From: Nocardia jejuensis NBRC 103114 | Lineage (GTDB): Bacteria; Actinomycetota; Actinomycetes; Mycobacteriales; Mycobacteriaceae | Length of the DNA stretch: 44,422 bases | Assembly (NCBI RefSeq): GCF_001613145.1 | Contig: NZ_BDBU01000061.1 | Span: 1-44,422 of the forward strand | Reading direction: 5' to 3' | Shown here: in pieces, positions 38,743-44,422 of the stretch | Layout of the letters: every line of letters begins with the position of its first letter | Position numbering within the stretch: position 1 is the first letter of the stretch | Position numbers and translations under genes: made by a program | Notes under the pieces: generated by a model | What the model saw: the letters and a program-made list of their open reading frames with translations, nothing else | Told to the model about the DNA's origin: nothing | Database searches by the model: none

Positions 38743-40194
38743 ATGGTCTCCGAAACCGAACTACTCGATGCCATTCCCACCACGCTCTGGATCGGCGGAC
38801 CGGTGTCAGCCACCGGCGGCGCGACCTTCCCGGTCCACAATCCCGCGACCGGCGAGGTCATCGCGAACGTCGCCGACGCCACCCCCGAGGACGCCGTCCG
38901 AGCCCTGGACGCGGCCGCGGCCGTACAGGCCGAGTGGGCCGCCACCCCGGCCCGGCAGCGCGGTGAGATCCTGCGCGCGGTCTTCGAGGCGATCACGGCC
39001 AGGTCCGAGGAATTCGCCCTCCTGATGACCCTGGAAATGGGCAAGGCGCTGCCCGAGAGCCGCAACGAGGTCAAGTACGGCGCGGAGTTCTTCCGCTGGT
39101 TCAGCGAGGAAGCCGTGCGCATTCACGGCCGCTACCAGAGCGCGCCCGCCGGCACCGGGCGCATCCTCGTGCACAAGCAGCCGGTCGGGCCGTGTCTGGC
39201 CATCACGCCGTGGAACTTCCCGCTCGCCATGGGCACCCGCAAGATCGGCCCCGCACTGGCGGCCGGTTGCACCATGATCGTGAAGCCCGCGAGCGCGACG
39301 CCGCTGACCATGCTGCTGCTGGCTCAGCTGTGCAGCGAGGCCGGATTGCCCGACGGGGTCCTGTCCGTCATCACAACCAGTCGTTCCGGGGCCGTCACCG
39401 GCCCGCTGCTGAACGATCCGCGTCTGCGCAAGCTCACCTTCACCGGATCGACTCCGGTCGGTAAGAAGCTCGTGGAGGCGTCCGCGCACGGATTGCTGCG
39501 CACCTCCATGGAGCTCGGCGGCAACGCGCCCTTCGTGGTTTTCGAGGACGCCGACATCGATGCCGCCGTGCAGGGCGCGGTATTGGCCAAGCTGCGCAAC
39601 GGTGGTGAGGCGTGCACGGCCGCGAACCGCTTCCACGTGCAGAACTCGGTTCGCCAGGAGTTCACCGAAAAACTGGTCGCGGCGATGGCCGAGTACACGC
39701 TCGGACCCGGCACCGATCCGGCGACCACGCTCGGCCCGCTCATCAACGAGAGCCAGCTCGACATCGTCGGCGACCTCGTCGAGGACGCGGTCGCCGCGGG
39801 CGCGAAGATCGAACTCGGCGGCAAGGCCCCGGGCGGAGCGGGCTGGTTCTACCCGGCGACGGTCCTGTCCGACATCCCGGACACGGCGCGCATCCTGCGC
39901 GAGGAGGTCTTCGGGCCGGTCGCGCCGATCGTCGGGTTCGACACCGAGGAGGAAGGGCTGGCCGCCGCGAACAACACCGAATACGGCCTGGTGGCATACG
40001 TTTTCACGCAGGATCTCGCGCGGGCGCTGCGAGTGGCGGAAGGCTTGGAGACCGGCATGGTCGGAGTCAACCGCGGCGTCATCTCCGATCCGGCCGCGCC
40101 CTTCGGCGGCGTGAAGGAATCCGGATTCGGCCGGGAGGGCGGATTCGAGGGCATCGAGGAGTATCTCGACACGAAGTACATCGCCCTGCCCTGA
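38743..40194 (+). CDS. gabD: NAD(P)-dependent succinate-semialdehyde dehydrogenase
   Basis: A 483-residue aldehyde dehydrogenase. ITPWNFPLAMGTRKIGPALA binds the cofactor and holds the active-site Asn, with GSTPVGKKL following; general base E257 lies in SMELGGNAPFVVF and catalytic C291 in NGGEACTAANRF; then EEVFGPVAPIVGFDTEEEGL and PFGGVKESGFGREGG. The ELGGNAPFVVF and GEACTAANRF wording is typical of GabD/GabD1, which oxidises succinate semialdehyde to succinate in the GABA shunt or in the 2-oxoglutarate bypass of mycobacteria. Cofactor preference is not certain. The stop region is duplicated: a 20-bp unit covering the last codons and TGA is repeated once downstream. Confidence 0.9.
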   Translation: MVSETELLDAIPTTLWIGGPVSATGGATFPVHNPATGEVIANVADATPEDAVRALDAAAAVQAEWAATPARQRGEILRAVFEAITARSEEFALLMTLEMGKALPESRNEVKYGAEFFRWFSEEAVRIHGRYQSAPAGTGRILVHKQPVGPCLAITPWNFPLAMGTRKIGPALAAGCTMIVKPASATPLTMLLLAQLCSEAGLPDGVLSVITTSRSGAVTGPLLNDPRLRKLTFTGSTPVGKKLVEASAHGLLRTSMELGGNAPFVVFEDADIDAAVQGAVLAKLRNGGEACTAANRFHVQNSVRQEFTEKLVAAMAEYTLGPGTDPATTLGPLINESQLDIVGDLVEDAVAAGAKIELGGKAPGGAGWFYPATVLSDIPDTARILREEVFGPVAPIVGFDTEEEGLAAANNTEYGLVAYVFTQDLARALRVAEGLETGMVGVNRGVISDPAAPFGGVKESGFGREGGFEGIEEYLDTKYIALP

Positions 40195-40216
40195 GGTACA
40201 TCGCCCTGCCCTGAGG
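40177..40216. repeat. 20-bp tandem duplication at stop codon
   Basis: TACATCGCCCTGCCCTGAGG at 40177-40196 is repeated exactly at 40197-40216. The first copy contains the real TGA stop; the second is noncoding. Confidence 0.95.
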
Positions 40217-40246
40217 AAGGCCGCGAAAGCGGTCCGGAAAACAGCA

Positions 40247-40277
40247 CCGCCCCGGGGTGATGAATCACCCGGGGCGG
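40247..40277. terminator. strong GC stem-loop after gabD
   Basis: Left arm CCGCCCCGGGGTGAT (40247-40261), right arm ATCACCCGGGGCGG (40264-40277), two-base loop, one bulged G. A second hairpin-forming repeat (GCACACC..CTCG with CGAGGTGTGC, about 40337-40370) follows. No U-tract. Confidence 0.6.
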
Positions 40278-40452
40278 CCTGAGGGCAGCGGCACTCGATG
40301 GAGTGCCGCATGTGGTCTAGGGAAGCCGCGCAGCGGCACACCCCTCGTGAATCGTTGCGAGGTGTGCGCCGCGTTACACAATCTTCGAATCGGCTATGAA
40401 AAAGATCTCGGCGCGCGTGCGGGGTCCGGGACCCGGCACCGGCCCGAGTGGG

Positions 40453-40767
40453 TCAGTGACCCAGTCTGCCGCGGCCCAGACGCAGCAGCAGCATGGCGAG
40501 CGTGTGGCCCTCCTGGCCCAGCTCGCTGAACCGCTCGAGCACCTTCATCTCGCGGGAATGCACCAGTTTGGGGCCGCCGTTGGCCATGCGGGTGCGGCCG
40601 ATGATGCGCGACACCTCGGTACGTCGCTTGATCGCCGCCAGAATCTCGGCATCGAGCTTGTCGATCTCCTTGCGCAACTTGTCGATCTCCGCCTCGGAAG
40701 GCAGTGCGGTCGTACCGGCGTCCGATCCGGTGGCAGGCTCGGATTGTCCCGTCGTCGAGATGCTCAT
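40453..40767 (-). CDS. chorismate mutase, AroQ type (intracellular)
   Basis: A 104-residue helical enzyme converting chorismate to prephenate for phenylalanine and tyrosine synthesis. EAEIDKLRKEIDKLDAEILA, AIKRRTEVSRIIGRTRMANG and KLVHSREMKVLERFSELGQE include the catalytic Arg, Lys and Glu positions, and the end LAMLLLRLGRGRLGH is the tail shared with M. tuberculosis Rv0948c. That protein is weak alone and is activated by binding DAHP synthase; the conserved tail suggests the same here. The ATG is supported by GAGGAG 7 nt upstream. It shares the pgi-to-pcrA neighbourhood seen in M. tuberculosis. Confidence 0.95.
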   Translation of the reverse strand: MSISTTGQSEPATGSDAGTTALPSEAEIDKLRKEIDKLDAEILAAIKRRTEVSRIIGRTRMANGGPKLVHSREMKVLERFSELGQEGHTLAMLLLRLGRGRLGH

Positions 40768-41089
40768 GCTTTCACTCCTCGTGGTCCAAAACGTCGATCG
40801 GCAGACGAGTCCGACCCGTTACCGATCGGTTCTTCACCAAGAATCAGACCTACTGGGTCTTACATTGTCCCCCCGGGGGGTGCGCCCGAGTTCTACCTGC
40901 AGCTCGAGCGCTGGTCATCTGGCCAGTGTGCCACGCTGTGCGACCCGAACAAAACGTGTTCATTTGTGAATCTCCTGAGTATTTTGCGAAGTTCACGGTT
41001 TGTTCGCGGTTCGGTGGACCAGCACTAATCGGACGTCTCGACCGGTGGGCTTCATATGTGTCGGTGCGCGCCGGTAGCGTTGACGGGCG
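40768..41089. other. 322-bp divergent intergenic region
   Basis: Between chorismate mutase and pcrA. It holds ACCGATCGGT, an inverted repeat AGACC-TACTG-GGTCT (40846-40860), the perfect 12-bp palindrome of six C then six G (40869-40880), an AT-richer stretch around 40950-41010, and the pcrA -10 box TAGCGT (41075-41080). No gene is seen. Confidence 0.6.
41075..41080 (+). promoter_or_regulatory. -10 box of pcrA
   Basis: TAGCGT, 9 nt before ATG 41090, with no clear Shine-Dalgarno sequence. Confidence 0.4.
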
Positions 41090-43543
41090 ATGAACACGAC
41101 GGTGGCGCACGACCAGCAGAAGACCGAGCAGGCGCGGCGGGAACAGGCGTTGCTCGAAGGTTTGAATCCTCAGCAGCGCGCCGCGGTGATGCACACCGGT
41201 ACCCCGCTGTTGATCGTGGCCGGCGCCGGATCGGGCAAGACGGCGGTCCTGACCCGCCGCATCGCCTATCTGCTCGCGGCCCGCGGGGTGCGGCCCGGGG
41301 AGATCCTCGCGATCACCTTCACCAACAAGGCCGCCGCCGAGATGCGCGAACGCGTCGCCGAACTGGTCGGCCCGCGCGCGGCGAGCATGTGGGTGTCCAC
41401 CTTCCACTCCAGCTGCGTGCGAATTCTGCGTACCCAGGCTTCGCTGGTCGCCGGCCTCAACACCAACTTCTCCATCTACGACGCGGACGACTCGCGACGG
41501 CTGCTGGCCATGATCGGGCGCGATTTCGACATCGACGCCAAGAAGTTCACCCCGCGCCTGCTGTCCACCGCCATCTCCAATCTCAAGAACGAGCTCATCG
41601 ACCCGGAGCAGGCCGCCACCGACGCCGCGAAGGACGAGGGCGAGTTCTCGCGCATCGTGGCGCGCGTCTACGACGAGTACCAGCGGCGGCTGCGCGCGGC
41701 CAACGCCCTGGACTTCGACGACCTGATCGGTGAGACGGTCGCGCTGCTGCAGCGGCATCCCCAGGTGGCCGAGTACTACCGCCGCCGGTTCCGGCACATC
41801 ATGGTCGACGAGTACCAGGACACCAACCACGCCCAGTACGTGCTGGTGCGTGAACTCGTCGGTTATCACCTGCCCCGCGACGCCGAGGACCGGGTACCGC
41901 CCAGCGAACTGTGCGTGGTGGGTGACGCCGACCAGTCCATCTACGCCTTCCGCGGTGCGACGATCCGCAATATCGAGGAGTTCGAGCGCGACTTCCCGGA
42001 CGCGGAAACCATTCTGCTGGAACAGAATTACCGCTCCACCCAGCACATCCTGGCTGCGGCCAACGCCGTCATCGCCCGCAACGAGAACCGTCGCGAGAAG
42101 AAGCTCTGGACCGATCAGGGCGACGGCGATCTGATCGTCGGCTACGTCGCGGACAACGAGCACGACGAGGCCTCGTTCGTGGCGCGCGAGATCGATCGAC
42201 TGGTCGACAACGCCGAGGCCAACTACAACGACGTCGCGATCTTCTACCGCACCAACAACAACTCCCGCGCCCTGGAGGAAATCTTCATCCGGATGGGCCT
42301 GCCCTACAAGGTGGTCGGCGGCGTCCGCTTCTACGAGCGCAAGGAAGTGCGGGACATCGTCGCGTACCTGCGCGTGCTGGAGAACCCGGATGACGCGGTC
42401 AGCCTGCGCCGCATCCTCAACACCCCCCGCCGCGGCATCGGCGATCGCGCCGAGGCCTGCGTGGCCGTGCACGCCGAACAGCGCAATATCGGCTTCGCAC
42501 AGGCGCTTAGGGACGCGGCGGAGGGCAAGGTGGCGCTGCTCAACACCCGGGCGCAGCGGGCCATCGCCGGATTCGTGGAGCTGCTCGGCGAGATCCGGTC
42601 CGCCGGTGTCCAGGCGGATCAGGACTTCCCGGATGTCGGGGCGATCGTCGAGGCGGTGCTGGACCGCACCGGGTATCGCACCGAGCTCGAGATGTCCGAC
42701 GATCCGCAGGACGGCGCGCGGCTGGACAACCTCAACGAATTGGTCAGCGTCGCACGTGAGTTCAGCTCCGAGGCGCGCAACAATGTCGAGGCCGCCGAGG
42801 CCGAGGGCCTCGTGCCCGAGGCTTCCGAGGGCGAACCGGACCCGGGCTCGCTCGCCGCTTTCCTCGAGCGCGTCTCGCTGGTGGCCGACAGCGACCAGAT
42901 TCCGGACGAGGGCACCGGCGTGGTGACCCTCATGACCCTCCATACGGCCAAGGGGCTGGAGTTCCCGGTGGTCTTCGTCACCGGGTGGGAAGACGGGCAA
43001 TTCCCGCATATGCGCGCCCTGGGCGACCCGACCGAGCTGGCCGAGGAACGCCGTCTGGCCTATGTGGGCATCACCCGTGCACGCAAGCGCCTGTATCTGA
43101 GCCGCGCGGTGGTCCGATCCGGCTGGGGGCAGCCGGTCTCGAACCCCGAATCGCGCTTCCTGCAGGAGATCCCGGGCCATCTGATGGACTGGCGCCGGCT
43201 CGAGCCCACCATGTCGCAGAGCATGCGGGGCACCCGCCGCCGCGGCGAAGACGATGGCGTGGACCGTGATTGGACGCGCGGTGACGGCTGGTCCGAGCAG
43301 CGCCCCGGCGTCCGCGGATCCGAGCGCCGCCCCGCGCCGTCGAGCAGCCCCGCCGGGGGCAAGCGCAACAACACCAATCTGGTGCTGGCCGTGGGGGACC
43401 GGGTCAGCGACGACAAGTACGGCCTGGGCAAGGTCGTCGCCGCCGAGGGCTTCGGCGCGCTGGCCACGGTGACTATCGATTTCGGCACCGCCGGCAAGAT
43501 CCGCCTGATCCCGCAGTTCAGCCGGACCCTGATCAAACTCTGA
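41090..43543 (+). CDS. pcrA: ATP-dependent DNA helicase PcrA/UvrD1
   Basis: An 817-residue SF1A helicase. Q-motif LNPQQRAAVMHT, Walker A AGAGSGKTAVL (K50), motif Ia ITFTNKAAAEMRERV, Walker B MVDEYQDTNHAQYVL (D240-E241), motif III VVGDADQSIYAFRGA, motif IV LEQNYRST, motif V LMTLHTAKGLEFPVVFV and motif VI RRLAYVGITRARKRLYL. After a disordered Arg/Gly/Ser-rich linker the C terminus (LAVGDRVSDDKYGLGKVVAA...FGTAGKIRLIPQF) is the Tudor-like domain that tethers PcrA/UvrD to RNA polymerase or, in mycobacteria, to repair partners including Ku. It unwinds 3'-5' in nucleotide excision repair and displaces RecA-type filaments. Convergent with the M23 gene. Confidence 0.97.
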   Translation: MNTTVAHDQQKTEQARREQALLEGLNPQQRAAVMHTGTPLLIVAGAGSGKTAVLTRRIAYLLAARGVRPGEILAITFTNKAAAEMRERVAELVGPRAASMWVSTFHSSCVRILRTQASLVAGLNTNFSIYDADDSRRLLAMIGRDFDIDAKKFTPRLLSTAISNLKNELIDPEQAATDAAKDEGEFSRIVARVYDEYQRRLRAANALDFDDLIGETVALLQRHPQVAEYYRRRFRHIMVDEYQDTNHAQYVLVRELVGYHLPRDAEDRVPPSELCVVGDADQSIYAFRGATIRNIEEFERDFPDAETILLEQNYRSTQHILAAANAVIARNENRREKKLWTDQGDGDLIVGYVADNEHDEASFVAREIDRLVDNAEANYNDVAIFYRTNNNSRALEEIFIRMGLPYKVVGGVRFYERKEVRDIVAYLRVLENPDDAVSLRRILNTPRRGIGDRAEACVAVHAEQRNIGFAQALRDAAEGKVALLNTRAQRAIAGFVELLGEIRSAGVQADQDFPDVGAIVEAVLDRTGYRTELEMSDDPQDGARLDNLNELVSVAREFSSEARNNVEAAEAEGLVPEASEGEPDPGSLAAFLERVSLVADSDQIPDEGTGVVTLMTLHTAKGLEFPVVFVTGWEDGQFPHMRALGDPTELAEERRLAYVGITRARKRLYLSRAVVRSGWGQPVSNPESRFLQEIPGHLMDWRRLEPTMSQSMRGTRRRGEDDGVDRDWTRGDGWSEQRPGVRGSERRPAPSSSPAGGKRNNTNLVLAVGDRVSDDKYGLGKVVAAEGFGALATVTIDFGTAGKIRLIPQFSRTLIKL

Positions 43544-43569
43544 TCGGTTCGCGCGGAACGTTCCGCATC

Positions 43570-43621
43570 GGAAGTCCGTATCCCGGCACGCGCAAGGCGC
43601 AGACGGACTTCCGGTGCCGGG
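43570..43621. other. interleaved inverted repeats after pcrA
   Basis: Arm A GGAAGTCCGT (43570-43579), arm B CCCGGCAC (43582-43589), A' ACGGACTTCC (43603-43612), B' GTGCCGGG (43614-43621). The order A-B-A'-B' allows two exclusive hairpins or an H-type pseudoknot. It sits 27 bp after the pcrA stop. Confidence 0.75.
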
Positions 43622-43660
43622 CGCATGATCGGCGGTGAATGGTTCGTGCCGTGAAACGAC

Positions 43661-43695
43661 TTCAGCGCGCCGGTCGCGATGACCGGCGCGCTGAA
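43661..43695. terminator. bidirectional terminator, pcrA / M23 gene
   Basis: Perfect 15-bp arms TTCAGCGCGCCGGTC (43661-43675) and GACCGGCGCGCTGAA (43681-43695), 5-nt loop. It lies between the convergent pcrA and M23 genes and can serve both strands. Confidence 0.85.
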
Positions 43696-43725
43696 GTGGA
43701 TATCGAAAGTGCCTGTGGCGCCGCG

Positions 43726-44422
43726 TCAGTCGCGCTGGATGCCCAGTGAGATGCCGCGCGAGGCGAGCCAGGGGAGCGGGTCGATCTTGTCGACGCCGTT
43801 CAGCCAGACCTCGAAGTGGCAGTGCGGGCCGGTGGAGAAGCCGCGATTGCCGACGGTGGCGATCTGGTCCCCGGCCATGACGCGCATGCCCTGGGAGACG
43901 ACGGCGGTGTCGATGTGGCCGTAGATGGTCACGGTGCCGTCGTCGTGCAGCAGTCGCACCCACATGCCGAAACCCGATGCGGGACCGGCCTCGAGCACCG
44001 TGGCGTCGGCGACGGCGTAGATCGGAGTGCCGATCGGGGCCGCGACGTCCACGCCCAGATGCTGTACGCCCCAGCGGGCGCCGAAGCCGGAGGTGAAGTT
44101 GCCGTTGGCGAATCGGGTCCACAGCGGCCGCAGCTTCGCGGATTCGGCGGCGGCGATATCGGCCGCGTACTGCTGACCCTTTTGCAGGATGTCGCTGAAC
44201 TGGTTGAGGTCCGTCACGCCGGAGGCGTTGAGCACCTGCGGGGAACCCGAGGAGTCGAGCCCGATGGTTTCGTTGCCCGAGATGTCCTTGACCTGTGCGG
44301 CGGCCTGGAAGTCGACGTTATCGGTCTGCGTGCCGGTGGTCTCGATACCGGTCTGCCCGGCGGCGACCACGGCTCCGGCGGCCACGGCGATGACCGCGGC
44401 GCGGCCCTTCAGCGCGGCGGGC
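43726..44422 (-). CDS. M23 family metallopeptidase (5' end outside window)
   Basis: The frame is open to the right edge, where PAALKGRAAVIAVAAGAVVA reads as the hydrophobic part of a signal sequence, so the N terminus lies beyond the window and the apparent GTG at 44385 is internal. The exported part has a short helical linker (SDILQKGQQYAADIAAAES) and a C-terminal LytM/M23 domain: FTSGFGARWGVQHLGVDVAA carries the first zinc ligands (H-x3-D), followed by GTPIYAVADATVLEAGPASG, YGHIDTAVV and TGPHCHFEVWLNG (HxH motif). All zinc ligands are present, so a peptidoglycan hydrolase is likely. M. tuberculosis has a homologous M23 gene (Rv0950c) next to uvrD1. Confidence 0.92.
   Translation of the reverse strand, partial: PAALKGRAAVIAVAAGAVVAAGQTGIETTGTQTDNVDFQAAAQVKDISGNETIGLDSSGSPQVLNASGVTDLNQFSDILQKGQQYAADIAAAESAKLRPLWTRFANGNFTSGFGARWGVQHLGVDVAAPIGTPIYAVADATVLEAGPASGFGMWVRLLHDDGTVTIYGHIDTAVVSQGMRVMAGDQIATVGNRGFSTGPHCHFEVWLNGVDKIDPLPWLASRGISLGIQRD

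Noticed and set aside
40247..40370. tRNA or other small structured RNA after gabD
   Set aside because: The stem-loops do not form a cloverleaf, and no T-loop or anticodon arm is seen; terminator-type hairpins are the simpler reading.
40850..44122. 1090-residue antisense ORF across pcrA
   Set aside because: It is a shadow of pcrA in the codon-phase that rarely gives stops in GC-rich DNA and shows no domain; pcrA motifs are unambiguous.

Overview
The window is high-GC actinobacterial DNA whose gene content and order fit the order Mycobacteriales, most likely Nocardia (inference; no 16S gene is present). Several blocks match, from memory, arrangements known in Mycobacterium tuberculosis: DyP peroxidase followed by encapsulin, thyA followed by dihydrofolate reductase, and pgi / chorismate mutase / UvrD1-PcrA helicase / M23 peptidase. 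I see no tRNA, rRNA, CRISPR, insertion sequence or prophage.

Layout. 1-6.6 kb: 3' end of an MFS exporter, a NUDIX hydrolase, a small membrane protein, the DyP-encapsulin nanocompartment pair, a small cupin, thyA-folA, and divergent cobF. 6.6-10 kb: an AT-richer intergenic region leading into a two-gene operon made of a LuxI/FeeM-like acyltransferase fused to a ThiF/E1-like domain, and a KAS III enzyme. This operon is the best candidate for an undescribed biosynthetic or signalling system. 10-14 kb: thioredoxin-reductase-like flavoenzyme divergent from an XRE-cupin regulator, a methyltransferase with a histidine-rich N terminus, and an Fpg/Nei DNA glycosylase. 14-22 kb: carboxylesterase, DUF2630 protein, MocR regulator, secreted alpha/beta hydrolase, DUF4184 membrane protein, a flavin/PNPOx-like protein and a CoA-dependent acyltransferase-fold protein. 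22-26 kb: a noncoding 46-bp tandem repeat, enoyl-CoA hydratase divergent from a TetR regulator and an AidB-like acyl-CoA dehydrogenase, a tiny HhH protein and a small secreted protein. 26-31 kb: a complete Dpp/Opp-type ABC importer with a fused double ATPase and a Tat-type lipoprotein, preceded by a candidate DtxR/IdeR-like box. 31-37 kb: SRPBCC-epimerase fusion, alpha/beta hydrolase with an unusual triad, DoxX-like protein and a large LAL-type LuxR regulator. 37-44.4 kb: pgi, succinate-semialdehyde dehydrogenase, chorismate mutase, PcrA/UvrD helicase and the 3' part of an M23 peptidase that runs off the right edge.

Regulatory layout. Many genes start directly at the expected transcription start: a TANNNT -10 box lies 6-9 nt upstream of ATG/GTG with no Shine-Dalgarno sequence. 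This leaderless pattern decided several start codons. Several divergent promoters carry clear inverted repeats. A perfect 15-bp stem-loop separates the convergent pcrA and M23 genes.
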